Source: Ophioderma brevispina
Lineage: Eukaryota > Echinodermata > Ophiuroidea > Amphilepidida > Ophiodermatidae
Assembly (NCBI GenBank): GCA_023653785.1
Contig: JAMKCH010035974.1
Location: forward strand, 1-64,000
Reading direction: 5' to 3'
DNA length: 64,000 nucleotides
Shown here: piece after piece, positions 1-12,573 of the stretch
Position numbering within the stretch: the first letter of the stretch is position 1
How the letters are laid out: every line of letters begins with the position of its first letter
The notes under the pieces: model-generated
Databases searched by the model: none
What the model was told of the DNA's origin: nothing
What the model saw: the letters and a program-made list of their open reading frames with translations, nothing else
Position numbers and translations under genes: made by a program

Positions 1-30
1 TTCAAATACGTTAATGATTTGTATTCCCAG

Positions 31-189
31 GTGCTGTAATAGTAGGTTCAGTTGATGGCAATAGTATCTGGGGCAAGGACTTGAAGGGTTTCCAGCTGTG
101 TCATGTGAATGGTCTCCTGATGGCAAACTACTTCTCTTTGGCATGAGTAATGGAGAGATACACCTGTATGACACCAGGGAAATATGTGT
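31..189 (+). CDS. WDR35: WDR35 exon: WD40 propeller segment (one frameshift)
   Basis: Acceptor TTCCCAG ends at 30 and donor GTAAGT starts at 190. The translation begins [19 protein letters not shown], a highly conserved WDR35 stretch, then continues as [21 protein letters not shown] in the next frame. One base is missing between 107 and 108: a G in GTG-GAA-TGG would restore HVEW. The second half has WD40 character (SPDG...GEIHLYD). The single indel sits where two G would be expected, which fits a homopolymer contraction in the sequence. Upstream exons are not in the window. Confidence 0.9.
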
Positions 190-682
190 GTAAGTTTACC
201 CAACAGTAGACGTGGGAGATCTTAGGGGAGTCGTTATTTTGCTTGGGGGTGGAGGATTTGAAGGGGAATAGGAAAAAAATGTAAGGGAGAGGGGGAAATG
301 ACATTTTCCTCAAGTTTGCGAGGGGGGAATGACTTTTATCATCATAAATTCGAGGGGGGAATGCAAAAATTTTTGAATGGGAGCGAAGGGGGATTAAAAA
401 ATTGTTTGCCAAAAAAGGTTGAAAATTCTCACCACCAGTGTAAATAAATAATGTGCCTTAGAACGATAACACTTGATGATGAAAAAGATAACTAATTAGT
501 GACGTTTTCTGTATTTATTCTGGCAATTAAAAAGATTCCCCGCCCTCCAAGTACACCAAAAAAGCCCCCATCTCCCCAAAGCACGGAACGCTCTTCCCCT
601 CCAGTAGAAAAACCCCCCAAACCGAAAAAAAAAAAAATCCCCACCCCCCACCAACAAGACCCCCCCCCCCCCCCCCCCCCCC

Positions 683-727
<45 letters not shown>

Positions 728-1263
728 TGAAAATGATAAATTACCAATGTAGGGAGTTGAAACCAAACTGGTCCAGATTTATCATTTTCCAATAAAATTA
801 CCGCATAAGGCAAAAAAAGTTGTTTCCAGGAGCCCACACATTTTGATTTTGGAGCCCTTTTTACCACATTGTTTTTTTGGATTAAACTGCCGAAAATTTG
901 CATTTTTTTTGACAAAAAGCCTCACAGATAGAAAATTAAAAAAATGTAAGTGATCCCAAATCTTTTTTTTGTGTTTTTTATAGACTATTTGACAGTCAAA
1001 TATGATTGCAACTGTTTTTACTGGCCATTTGGCAATTGAGACATTAGGGGGAAAATCCTTTTAAAAAAATAAAAATCAGAAAAACGTTTTTGTATTAGGA
1101 TTTTGGACAAACACTGGAAAACAAACTGATTTGTTTTTTGCATAATCTACTTGGTCAAATGACAACATGGATGGTAACAAAAAACCCAGTGTTGTTGAAT
1201 GATTGATTCTTTCAGATTAAAGGACAATAGGCATAATCTCTGATATATGACTTGATATTTTAG
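190..1263 (+). other. Intron with a long C tract
   Basis: This WDR35 intron contains no credible gene. A run of C from about 660 to 723, broken by one T at 683, produces glycine- or proline-rich phantom reading frames. The rest is AT-rich with short homopolymers. Confidence 0.6.
660..723. repeat. Poly(C)/poly(G) homopolymer tract
   Basis: About 63 C residues lie in a row with a single T at 683. Such a tract can form an i-motif or, on the other strand, G-quadruplex structures. It is also a classic place for sequencing and assembly length error, so the true length is uncertain. Confidence 0.85.
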
Positions 1264-1427
1264 TTCAAAGCTGGCTGTGTATGCTTGACCCCTGTGGACC
1301 GGAGCAATACAATGCAGGTTAGACTGGTACACACGGTTGCATGGTACATAGAACCTAAATGTCCCACGCTAGCTGTCTGGCTTTGACAATGGACGTGCAC
1401 AGATAATGAAGCATGAAATGATGAAAG
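1264..1427 (+). CDS. WDR35: WDR35 exon: WD40 segment (stop and frameshifts)
   Basis: The acceptor TTTTAG ends at 1263 and the donor GTAAGT starts at 1428. The split codon with the previous exon (GT|T) is in phase. Recognisable pieces are GAIQ..LDWY, then YIEPKCPTLAV and then DNGRAQIMKHEMMK, each in a different frame. A TGA at 1286-1288 interrupts the first piece. About one base is missing near 1344 and one is extra near 1380, so the two shifts cancel. The conserved core motif (EPxCPxLA, DNGRxQIM) is typical of WDR35. The exon is real, but its sequence here is unreliable or damaged. Confidence 0.8.
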
Positions 1428-2099
1428 GTAAGTTGTTGAATTTAAAGTGAAGTATGAATATAAAAAGATAATATAAAGCTGTGTTTTTATTTGGGTAAAC
1501 AAGTGACAATTTCGTATGGTTCAGAAAGTGGTTCAGTGAGCCTTAATGACATAGCATAATATTTTCAAGTTCATTTTCAAGTTTCCATTATTATCACACA
1601 TCTTCAGTGATTATAAGAAAACAAATAAAGACAATATAATGATATTAAAAGTAAATACAAGGGTTTAAAGGGGGGGGGGGGGGGTGACAGATTGACTAAT
1701 ACGCAAGTTGGGCTAAAGAAGTCAAAATATTATCCTTATGATATTAGCATACATAACAAAGATGAATTAATTAGGTATTAAATCATTGGGATATCTTATT
1801 ATAATATCATAGTATAGAAAAAAAATGGAGGAAGTGGGTGTGGGAGAGGCTTAGATCAAGTGACCTTTAGGATTGACCCCCCACCCATTGGGAGATAAAA
1901 AATATTTGTGAGCCAGAAGGGTGCGACAAAACAAGAAAAGGACCAAAACAAGAAAGATAAAAACCAAGACAGAACAGAACAAAACGGACAGGACAAGGGG
2001 GTAACAGGAGTGAATCACATTGATGTAAAAGAACATTAGAGGCTAAAAACATAAAAATAAGTAAAGATGGCCAAAGCTGATGTGCAGCCTATCGTATGA

Positions 2100-5000
2100 A
2101 AAAAAAAAAGAAATAATGCCCAACGTCTGGGCCTACAGGATGAGACGTAGGCCTTAGAATTGAGAATGTTCCTTCGCTCGTCCCGATAATGAATTAATGA
2201 AATGATAATTAAGTGTTTAACCTGTACAAACACTAGGAAAGTTATTGATTAACAGTAGGTAGAATGTTTGATAAAATCAATTTAACATTATGAAAATTTA
2301 AAAAAAAAAAAAAAAAAAAATGTGCAGAACTTAGTATTAGAAATAAGTTGATTTTAAGATTTGGTTTTAATATATTGGCCAGATTTTGATGATTGTAAGG
2401 TTAGGTCAAGCGAATTCCAGATCCTAGGACCGGAGTTTTAATTGAGTTATTTGTTAAATTCAAAGTAGCTTTAATGGAATAAATTTTGACTTCCATGTCT
2501 TGTTTATGATTATGGATGTCTTTGTGTTAAGAATTAAATTTCAAATGATTTTGGAGGTTATTATTAACATCGCGTTGCCATGAAGATTGCTGTTTGAAGT
2601 GTATTTATATCGAATATGTTAAGTGCTTTTAAATTTATGGAAATAATGGATTGGTATGAGATAAATAGGAGAGACCCAGGGCAATATGGATTGACTTGTT
2701 TTTGAAGTTTAAATAGTTATCAAGATGGGTTGGATAGTGAGTTCCAGGGCCAGTGAGATGGATTGAGTGTAAGGTTCGATGTTGCCCAAGCACTATTAAT
2801 GATAAGAAATATATGGAAGAAATCAGAGTGTTATCAAAGGACAAAATATCAGGTGGTAGTGTGTCAGTCTTTTAGAAATCCAATACGCCTATGAGACTTG
2901 GTTTGTGATTTGGAATATGGTCTTTCAATTCATATGTTTGTCCATTACAAACTCTAAAGAATGTGGTGTTAGTTGTGGGATTTATTTTAGTATTATCAAT
3001 TTTGTATGTGCCAGTTAGAGAGGTGTGGATTTGGAGAAGTGAATGTATTGGTTTTTTTAACATTGTATGAAGAGCCCTTATAGCTTTAAACCAATTTGGC
3101 ATGAACCATTCAGTGGCTTGAAGGTGTTAATGAGGGTATCTATGTTGGGATGGGAAAGAAAGGTGGTTTTTTTTTTTTAGTGTCATATGCAAAAAGGACA
3201 AAAGAGAGAAGGTCAGATGAATGAGGAATATCATTCACAAATAAGGAAAAGAGAGGACCAAGTATAGAGCCTTGAGGACCACCGCATTGAACAGGTAGAC
3301 GACCAGAGGGATGAGTATCAAAACAGGTAAATTGTGACGATTGAAAGGTAGTCTGCGAGTAGCGTTAGGAGATTCCGCGTATACCGTAGTTGGTGAGAGC
3401 TGCGTTAGGAGAAATAGAATGATCAATGTGTCGAACGCCTTAGATAGATCAAGAAAAATACCAAAAAACGGTATATGATCAATTGAGACGAGCGGAAGGA
3501 TTTGTCCTAGATATCAAGAAGAGCCGGCGCAGTAGAATGCTGTTTCCTGAAGCCATAGATTGGGGTGAAGGATATTATGGAAGAGAGGAAGTTGTCAAGC
3601 CTATTGTAGATAGGCGTGCGAGGATTAGAGAAACCGGTGAAGTGAATAGACGGTAATTGGAAAAGATATGCGGATCATCCTTCTTGAAGACTGGAATTAA
3701 CTTTAGCAACTTTCAATCAGCAGTAGAAAAACAACTAGCTAGAAAGGGAAAGATTAACAGACACTGGAGCAAGTGGGTACATATGAAGGGGGAAAGTTTC
3801 TTTACTACGGCGGGGACTTATGTCATCAAAACCAGAATTTCTTACCAGTCCTAAATTGGAGATGATATAGAGAGGGTTTCTCTGGGTGATGTTGATTGAA
3901 GGAATACTGACTTTCAAAGGGTGCCTTTAGGAAATCATGAGGAGGCCGGATGAAGAATGAATATGACTAGCTAGTTAGGGCCAATTTCAGCCAAAGAAGT
4001 TTGTTGAAACTCTGACCGCAATGTCCTGGGATCAGAAACCTTTGTAGAACCATCAATAAAGTATGTTGGATTGAGAGTTTTATTTGTGTGCCAAGGTCAT
4101 GTTGTTAATAGTTTCCACGTGTTTTTTAATATTGTTTTTATAAGAGTTAAATTTATTGTGAAGTAGTTTTGCGCGACATTTTGATTAGATACGTTTAATT
4201 GAGTCCTATAATGAATATATTTATTTTTATTTTCATCGTTTGGGTGTTTAAGATAATTTTTGCTATAATTTGTTTTCTAGTAATTAGTGACTTTATGGCA
4301 ATGGGGATCCAAGGGTTAGCATCTTTAACGTTTGTTTATTCTTTTTACTTTAGGTAAGTGTTTATCATAGAAGATGAGAACTTATTAATAATAGGTTGGA
4401 AGATCGCTGCAGAATCACAGTTTGTTACATCATCAGTTTAGTTGCCTTAATTCATTTCAATAAGGAAATATTAACTGATTATTTTGCGAGTCGTAATATA
4501 ATAGTAGATTTAGAATTAGATTGAGCTTGTATTTTTGTATTTAGAATATGAAAAACAGGGAAATGATCAGTGATATCGTTGAATAAAAGCCCCTGCGAAT
4601 TATTTTGTTATCAAGAGTATAGTAAATATATATCAATTAAAGTGGAAGATTTAATGGTAACACGCGTGTGGTTTATCGATTAAGGGATAAAATGACGCAG
4701 AATAAAATGTGTAATAAATTCATTGTGGTATGGTGAGAGAATTGTTTTAAAAGATCAAATTGATCACCACAGCATAAAGCATCTTTACGTTCTTATTGAT
4801 TAGGTTATAGGTTCCTAAAGTTATCAATGAATGGATACGCAGAATGGTCAGGTGGTCGATAAATAACCGAGATTATTTTGTTTTTAGTTGGGGATAAATT
4901 TCAATGCCACCAAAGATTCGTAGTTAGGATAGAGGGTAAATTTAAGTCATGACGAATTTTATAATTGAGTTCAGCAGAAGCATATAGTGCGACGCTGACC

Positions 5001-5500
5001 TCCTCTCTTACAATCTCATATCATCCCGAACAGGTTAACCATCAATGGGGGCGAGCGCCGGGTGTGTTCGTTTATCCGGAACCAGTTTCACTGATGTAAG
5101 TGGAAATTCTACACTCCATTGTGGGAGAGTGTTTTTAAGTATTCGGTAATGGGTTCTAAATGTTTATCAAGCGGCGCGGCGTTGTAAATTTATTATACTA
5201 AAGTTGGAAATCTTTATTTTTAATAAGTTCGTTAAATGAGTCCTAAAAATGATAATTACAGGAGCATCATTGCCTATTTTGGAATATCATGCCATTCATT
5301 TGAATGTTATTATGTCATCGTTTGGTGTTAGATCAAATGGATTGATGTTTAGTGAAATAAGCTTATTTATAGTAATAAAGTCGGTCATGTAGAAGACCTA
5401 TTTTATACTCGTGGATGAATCTTCATATCTACAATGTGATTGAGGGAAGCCGAGAGAACCCAAGCATTCTTGCAATACCAGTCTTGGATCAGTAGCAATT
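2100..5500 (-). mobile_element. Decayed non-LTR retrotransposon (LINE), endonuclease plus reverse transcriptase
   Basis: Reading the minus strand from high to low coordinates gives the order expected of a CR1/L2/Jockey-type ORF2. Endonuclease remnants come first: ISETGSG near 5090 (for ISETWL), VREEVSVALY near 5000 and VIYRPPDHSAYPFIDNF near 4840. Then come reverse transcriptase remnants: GIFLDLSKAFDT near 3431-3465, GGPQGSILGPL near 3270-3290 and FAYDT near 3185, where the catalytic FADD should be. GPRIWNSL, the usual end of such ORFs, lies near 2410-2430. The frame breaks many times and one catalytic Asp is Tyr, so the copy is dead. The ends are estimated, and the part below about 2400 is inferred 3' UTR. 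The exact clade is not settled. Confidence 0.85.
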
Positions 5501-6554
5501 GGATTTACGCCCTGCCCACCGCATTTCAAATGGATTAAAATTTCAGATAGCACAATTAATATATGTTTTTCCCTTTAGACACCTACAACAATACGAACAC
5601 ACAATATTTAAACTATAACATAAAAGGAGAGAAATTTTGCCTTATGGATTAAAACGAAGATAAGTGGCATAGAGAGGAGCATGTAAAGAAAAACAGCAAA
5701 GTCCTAACATGCGAGTAAAGTACGGCGGCAAAGTACATTACATAAATTGAAAAAAATTTACGTACAGATGGTCTGGCGCATAAATACAATATGTGGGTGA
5801 ATAATTGAACGATAATAAAACACAGAGGAATAAATAACTGTAATTAACGTATGGTACAATAATGAATGGCTACAGGGCATAAATAAGTCAACATTAGAAT
5901 GAAATTGAATGGATACTTAAAAGACGGCAGAGGCCATAGGTATGACAAAGTGGAGTAAGGCAGTGGAGAGGATGAGAAAATATGAAAGTGGAACCATCAT
6001 TAAGTAATTCAGTAGTGAAGATTTTAGAAAATAACAATTTAAATTAGTTACCAGGAAAAGGGATAATATTTAATAGAATTGAAAGGTGTGAATTATCAAG
6101 TAAACCTAAGTATGAAAAAAAGATTAAAAGTATACAGTTATTACTAAGAACATGCTATACAATAAATATGCCGCCGAAAGCATTAAATTGCATGCACACT
6201 GTGCAAATACGACACGAGGAGAAATAAAAAAAAATAGTACAATAAGTAGCGATTTTTTAAGATAATATGTATTAGAAAAGTTAATGTCCTGGAGTTAACT
6301 ACAGTGTTACATGTACATAAATGGTCCATGGTCCGATCGCTAAAAGCCTCGTACCCAGGACCACAGATTTTACTGGAAGTGAGCCAACGTTTTGGTATCA
6401 GAAGAAGACCCTACTATTTTTTAATTTACCCTGTGAAATCTTAGGCTGCGGTTGGCTATTGTGAGCGAAAATAATGCCCCCTTTTGGTCGACCAATATTG
6501 ATTCTACACTATTACTCTATGAGCGGATTACAAAATCACATTTTTAGCTTCTCT

Positions 6555-6620
6555 TAAAAAACGGGTTTGAAATATCAGCGCGGAACTTTTCAGATGGGTT
6601 TTGGGGTGAAGGCCATTATA
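6555..6620. repeat. Dispersed repeat, inverted copy at 9258-9325
   Basis: The stretch around TTTGAAATATC and GGGGTGAAGGCCATTATA recurs in reverse complement at about 9258-9325. The two copies flank the 6816-6961 and 8847-9065 exons. They look like ends of a dispersed element, but no complete element is delineated. Confidence 0.5.
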
Positions 6621-6815
6621 TTAAAGAAATGTATTGAACTTAATCGGCGCATCATCCCCTTTAATTGTATTTTAAGAGCTTCAAATGATAAAGAATTACA
6701 TGTTTCAAAGACGTGTTAGGCGTAATTATATCTAAACTATTGAACAATGAAATCCTAACTATAAAATGCCCCACCCATATATTTGGCTTTGGCCTTCAAT
6801 TATGCTCCTCTGCAG

Positions 6816-6961
6816 AGCAAATACTGATAGATACAGCATGCAAGTAGTACAGATTCAATGGAACATTACACAGGCTCTGCACTGCTGTGCTGGAGACACA
6901 GAAGTTGCTCAGCACAGGACAAGGGACATCAATGTGGTCCAATTTATACACATTTGGAGAG
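6816..6961 (+). CDS. WDR35: WDR35 exon: WD40 segment (several frameshifts)
   Basis: The acceptor CTCTGCAG ends at 6815 and the donor GTACAG starts at 6962. Pieces matching WDR35 are QILIDT, MQVVQIQWN, ETQKLLST and DINVVQF, with FGE just before the donor. They are spread over all three frames, so at least four single-base changes are needed. One is a missing G in ACA-GGC-ATG near 6835. The last codons join in phase with [10 protein letters not shown] of the next exon. Homology is clear, but the base-level sequence cannot be trusted. Confidence 0.8.
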
Positions 6962-8846
6962 GTACAGACGGGTCACTACTTGATGTGGTGCGTCTGGGCT
7001 CGAGGGTAGCAAGTACAGTTTGGAAGTTGTTTAAGTTAATGGTTTATACATAGCTAACAACCTCCTTTCCCACTTTTTCTTTATCCTCCTCTCCCTTCTT
7101 TTTCCTACTCCCGTCTCACCTTCTCCTTGCTTTCCCAAGCTCCACGCCTTACATACTCCAAAGGGTCAGGAAATGGTTGAAAGTGGAAAGTTACAGTATT
7201 GGCGAAATGATTATTTGATGGATTCAACTTGGGTTTGCGGTGTTTAAGTGGCAAAGATATAGGCCAAAAAAATTCTTGATTGTGTCCCTTGTCCACCCGA
7301 CTGTATACCATCGTCCCGGCCGTTTTACTTTTTTTTTGGAAAAGTTTTTTTTTTTTTAATTCTTGAAGGAAAACCAAAAAAAATCAAAAAGAAATGTTAA
7401 ATTAATCACAAAAAGATAAAAAGTGCACCAAAATCTGCCGAAATCAAAACTAATAATACCCTAGTATGTCTAAAAAGTATTGTTATTTGCCAGTTCGTCG
7501 TCCTTCAAGCACAATTCGCAATTATTTCTCGCTACGGTATGCCCCAAGACCACCAACCACAGTGTATGACGGTCTGCATTGATCTGTACTACGGTCTGTG
7601 AACAGACAATGACGGCATGCAGGTTCCACACGCTGTATAATTTTGTATGGAACTGCTAAATTCTAGCGAGTAAGATTGCACTTTGTTTTCAAATTGAATT
7701 TAAAAATGCTGTCAGCACCAATGGGGTTGTTTCTCTAGCTATTTTGGTGGCTACAACTCTTAATTGAGTTTTGAGAGATTTCTCTGCCGGTTTGCTGCTT
7801 TGCAACGGTGCAGAATTCGGGAACTTATCGGCGCTTCTCTGGCATTTTTGTGCTGTTGGATGTATTGAATTTTGATTCTGTTGAGTCCGAGTGCGTTTCT
7901 AATAAGTACAATTTTATGAAGATTGAAAATCATAAATAAAAAATCTGATAAGTTTGATTTTTCTTATCCAAAGTCACTTCCCATATGAGTATGGCCCGGG
8001 GAGGGGTGATCTTAGTGCCTATGCAGTACCATGATAAGTCTAGCAAACACTGTTTGCCCCAAGTGCTAGTTAAGTAAATGGGTCTTACAACGAAATTAAA
8101 GACTCCTTGGAGGCTTTGTTCCACGCGGTGTAGAACCAGTGAGCAAGAGTACAGATCTCGTAAAAAGGGGGGGGGGTCGATGATGCGATGTGCAAGAACA
8201 CACTCACACAGCATTGTAAACAATGAACAGGTTTCTTGTGAGGCTTTAATTGTCTTTCATGTTGAAAATGTTGTATTGGAAAAATTGTGGTCAGTGATTG
8301 GCACATTGAATGAATTATGTTGTTTTATTTATTATAACCTCAGTGAAAGTGATGCAATATCGTATTACAACTATGGAACATGGCTGAAAAATTAAAAAAA
8401 AAATAAAAATCAAAAAAAATCCGACCGACCGACCCATTCTGCAGAGGCATCTATGGACAATCAAACAATTTTTTTCGGACCTATGTCATGTAGTTTGAGT
8501 GTTGAGTACTCAGGAAGAGTTCAGTCATCCACTCTAGACTTCACCAGGTAAAGATTCAGGACATGTGGAAAAGTAGGGGATGTAGGAAGGTTCGGAGCCT
8601 GTGGAAAGCTAAAGGGACTGAAAATAGCCTCAGATTAATGATTTTCCAGTTGGATAGATAGATCCAGTTGGTTTGATAGATGGTAAAGGATTTTTGAGTA
8701 TAAATTAGTATGATGGATTTTTCATCGTAAGTATTTGACTGAGTAATTAGTGTCAATGCAGTATGATTTGAAGTTCAACAAAGCTGGATTATTTAGAAAG
8801 CATGTTATTACGAACTTAACCAAAATCTGTGTGTTGATACTTGCAG
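6962..8846 (+). other. Intron, no gene seen
   Basis: AT-rich intron of WDR35. Short reading frames on both strands here have no recognisable content. A short run of GACCGACCGACC near 8420-8435 resembles part of the dispersed family found at 16.96 and 50.76 kb. Confidence 0.5.
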
Positions 8847-9065
8847 CATATGCGGACCCTGAAGGTACCTGGGAAAAGCATGTCAGCAGTGTCATGGGAG
8901 GGTGGCGGTCTTCGCATCGCGCTCGCTGTAGATAGCTTCATCTACTTTGCCAACATACGACCAGACTACAAGTGGGGCTACTGTGCCAACACAGTGGTGT
9001 ATGCATTTACCAAACCAGACAGACTGGAGCATTGTGTAGTGTTCTGGGAAACCAACACCACAGAG
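8847..9065 (+). CDS. WDR35: WDR35 exon: WD40 propeller core
   Basis: Clean 219-nt exon (73 codons, phase 0 at both ends) between acceptor TTGCAG and donor GTTTGT. It encodes [20 protein letters not shown] followed by [20 protein letters not shown] and [12 protein letters not shown]. It ends [11 protein letters not shown]. This is one of the most conserved WDR35 stretches, and the spacing of LKVPGK, WEGGGL and FANIRP matches the vertebrate protein without gaps. It contributes blades of the N-terminal propellers, which in IFT-A mediate contacts within the complex. Confidence 0.97.
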
Positions 9066-9931
9066 GTTTGTATACGCTGATCTAAGGACATGATAACCTT
9101 GATGAACTGCTTGTATGGCATTACAATTGCAACATGTAACTTTCTTAGGAAAGGTCATTGCCATCATACCTTAATTCCAAAATTTTATTTGAATCCGACT
9201 TAACATTTTAAAGGGGGATGATCCAATTTAAGTCTATAAAATTTTCTTCTTGATAGAATGGCCTTCACCCCAAAGTAAAGTTTCACCCCGATATTTCAAC
9301 CCTTTTTGATATGACAGCCAAAAGGTCCACTTTCTGCAATTTTTTGATAAAAAGGTCCAAAATTTAGAGAAATTTTGACAAAGTCCACTTTTTGGTGGTG
9401 ATATGTTCAAAAAGTCAAAGAAAGCACCATTTTAGGGGGTGTTAGGTCCACGTTTATCAAAAAAGGTCCACCTTTTCAAAGTCCCACACCTCCGCAAAAT
9501 AAATCCTGCGTATGGCCCTGACTTTAATTTAAAGCTGTATGTGTTATTAAATAACGTATTGCTACATATGCTACTCTGTTTGTGTTTTTGTGGGCCGCCA
9601 GCATAGCTGCCAGGACCACTTAGCAGTCCGTTGTGCATTTGTATGTGTGTATGCGTTACTAAAATGTTAAAGCTGTGTATGTGTCAATAAAATGTTAAGT
9701 ATTTTATGGAGCAGCCCACAGCTTATATTTTTTTATTATAGCGAGCGCAAAAGCTGAGAACCGCGAAATTCTAGTTAAAATTGCCTCCGTTTAGTTTTAG
9801 TCTAGTAAAACCTACAGACTAACCTTCTCCTCTAACTGTAGAAACAATTGAAAAACTCAACAACTTCCTTGATTCCAATCCTATAATGTGCTTGCTGTTA
9901 ATCACTTCTATTTTTTTGTTTCAAATTTCAG
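9066..9931 (+). other. Intron with a dispersed repeat (about 9258-9500)
   Basis: The sequence around 9330-9500, with repeated AAAGGTCCA and GTCCAC words, recurs in reverse complement near 20442-20570 (GTACACAGCATTTATTTT, AAAAGTGGAC). It is a dispersed repeat family of unknown type. No gene is visible. Confidence 0.5.
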
Positions 9932-10027
9932 CGTCACATCAAGTACGTACGTAACCTGATATCAGTGACGGCCAATGGCGATCACTGCGTCCTAGCGACG
10001 AAGGCAGACGAGACGACGGGTCAAGTG
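9932..10027 (+). CDS. WDR35: WDR35 exon: WD40 segment KYVRNLISVT
   Basis: Clean 96-nt exon, phase 0 at both ends. The acceptor AATTTCAG ends at 9931 and the donor GTAGGT starts at 10028. It encodes RHIKYVRNLISVTANGDHCV and LATKADETTGQV, matching the family's KYVKGLIS..GD.C.LATKADE. A donor three bases earlier (GTGGTA) would drop one valine. I prefer GTAGGT because it fits the consensus better. Confidence 0.95.
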
Positions 10028-11975
10028 GTAGGTTCAGTAGCCTCCTTCCCAGTAGGACAAACCATAGGTGTGGATATGGAATTTCAAGTGGTAGGTCAAT
10101 GGGTTGCCGGTTTGTGTGACCAGCATGTTGCCTGTTGGAGTAGATGGTTCTCGTTTGGTGGTTGTTGCACTTGTTAGGTGTTGTTTTGGATAGATTTTAG
10201 TGGTTGGTGGTTTGTATTTAAATGGAGAATTTTTAGTCGTCTGTAAGGGTTTATATTAGAAGGCTCAATATTATAAATATATATTTATCAGTTGTAAGAA
10301 ATTTGATCCAATATAAATCACAGATTAATGATTGTTAATTTAAACGTATCCTTTTGATCTTATTTTATCTTTCATTTATACTCATGAGATTTTACTATTT
10401 ACTTTTTATTCTATTGGTGCATTTTAAAGCTGTTTACTTGTTTTTCATCTATTTGAATTCTTATTTTAAATATTTTAAAATGAAAAAAAAATGTGAAATA
10501 TTTAATTTTACTTTTATTTTATTTACATTTTTGAAATATATCATTTTAATCTTATTTACCTCTTATTAATATCACATATACTCAAGAAATTTTACTCTTT
10601 ACCTGTTCATTCTGTTGGTATACCTCCCAAAACTATTTACTTGTTTGCTTGAATTTCAACTTTTTTGCCATTTTAATTTAACTATTTTAAAATGAAAAAA
10701 AAAAACTTAGTGAGATTTTTTTTATTATTTACATTTCTTTGCATGTATAGATAAACATATTTTTTATTAATTTCCTTAAAATATTTTTATAAGTTTATGA
10801 TTTACTTATTCATTATCAAATTTAGTTTGGGCAGGCTGTATTTTGTTTTGGTTTTATGTTTGCATGAATTATTTTGTTGTCTTCATTTTGATTTCCATGT
10901 TGCATGCATTTCTCTTATCTACCTAAAATATTATGTGGTCAAATGATCTAGTTTTTACACATTAGAAGTGGTTGTAGTTTTATTAGCAGGAGGCGAAGTT
11001 AGAGACTTGTTCTAGACTAACAACTTGTACTACATTTTAAAGACTAACATTCAATTTCAGTCGCTTTAGTTCAGTGTTGAATGTTATTTTAATTTGAATG
11101 TAGATAAAAAATTGGTAGTATATTATAGCATCTTAACCCTAAAAAATGTATTGGCAGAGCAAACTGGAAGAAATAGGGCACGTTTTTTAATGTTCATCTC
11201 TTTCTTAAAGGAGATTTTGATGCCGGTGCTACTTTGCTTCTAATATGGTGTTGATTTCAAAACTCAAGTGCATGCGGGAGGATTTCTCGCTCAGTGAAGA
11301 TATGTAATTCATGTTGTATAGAAATTGACAGAAGTTATACATTCCCCATATTGACACTTAGTAATGTGTATTAAGTAAGGTTATTTACTCATGGTTGGTT
11401 TTTGAGATTATGTAAATGAATTATATGAATTATTAATATTTTACAGCACGGCTTCTATGTAAGGAAGCATTTAGAGAATTAGAGAAGAAAATATTGGACT
11501 GCCCATCTAATATGACATGATAATGATATTGGAAGACAAATCCTATCTCTTAGGTAACATTATACAAACACTACATGGTTTATCAGGGAAATAGGTCACA
11601 CAATTTTCCTGAGATATTGATGTAGTCCTATCACGCTGAACCCGAACCAGATATGCATAGCACAATATATATTGACATACATGTGTTGTCTGATGTAAGT
11701 TAATGTGGCAGATTTTAAAGGTATCATAGGATGTATCTATGTCAAAATCTGCTTTATTAAAGTGATCATTATCAATAATTCCTGTTAACAAGAATGTAAA
11801 TTTGATCTTTGTTGATATGCCTCATCTGCTCACTTTGGATCACATTTTTTTATTTTTTTATCTCAGTCTCATTTTGATGCAAAAATTTACACCTTTTGCA
11901 AAATATTTTCCTGGTGACCCTGATGAATTCACCAGTCTTTACAGATTACATTGTACTATCACATGCACTTTATTC

Positions 11976-12027
<52 letters not shown>

Positions 12028-12469
12028 GAAAATAAACATTTTTCCATTTTGTAATCTGACCTCATAAATTTTTGTGTATGTTAGAAATAAGTCAAGGCTG
12101 AATTGTAAAATTTTTGGATACCTTCATGATAACAACTCAGTTTTCAAATTTCCCTCCATTGGATTGGGTGGACCAAATAATTTCATCATTGTTCCTTGTA
12201 ATAAGATTTTTGTTGATTTGTTATTTTGTGCCAATCTCAGGAAACAGGGGATGCTACCCAGGTATCTCTAAACTTCTTGAGTCCTGGTCAATGTTATGTG
12301 TTCCCACAGCTTTCCCTGAGCTCCGTACCCCAAACCAGTGGTAGTTGTTAGAGCATTAATCTGTTGTGATAAATGATTATTTCGTTGCTCTTCCATGCTG
12401 CTATATTCCTGTATTTCAGGCAAAGTTCAATGACCTGAATAGAGTAGAATACATGAAAATATGACCCAG

Positions 12470-12573
12470 TCAATGAACTTTGTCAGCTTAAACTGTAATA
12501 CATTGTGTTGAAAAGTGTGTGTCAATGAACTTTGTCAGCTTAAACTGTAATACATTGTGTTGAAAAGTGTGTG
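12470..12573. repeat. Perfect 52-bp tandem duplication
   Basis: The unit starting TCAATGAACTTTGTCAGC occupies 12470-12521 and is repeated without a mismatch at 12522-12573. Identity this high means a very recent duplication or an assembly artefact. Confidence 0.9.

Larger units (their letters stand above)
1428..6815 (+). other. Large intron holding a decayed LINE
   Basis: This intron lies between two WD40 exons of WDR35. About 2.1-5.5 kb is a minus-strand LINE (listed separately). The stretches 1428-2100 and 5500-6550 are AT-rich, with a G run near 1671-1684 and an A run near 2301-2320. I see no gene in them. Confidence 0.6.

Noticed and set aside
496..915. Glycine-rich and proline-rich open frames
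   Set aside because: They are translations of the C homopolymer and its flanks, with no start context or conservation.
10354..10569. Membrane-like 71-aa frame rich in Phe, Leu and Tyr
   Set aside because: It is the translation of a T-rich low-complexity intron stretch.
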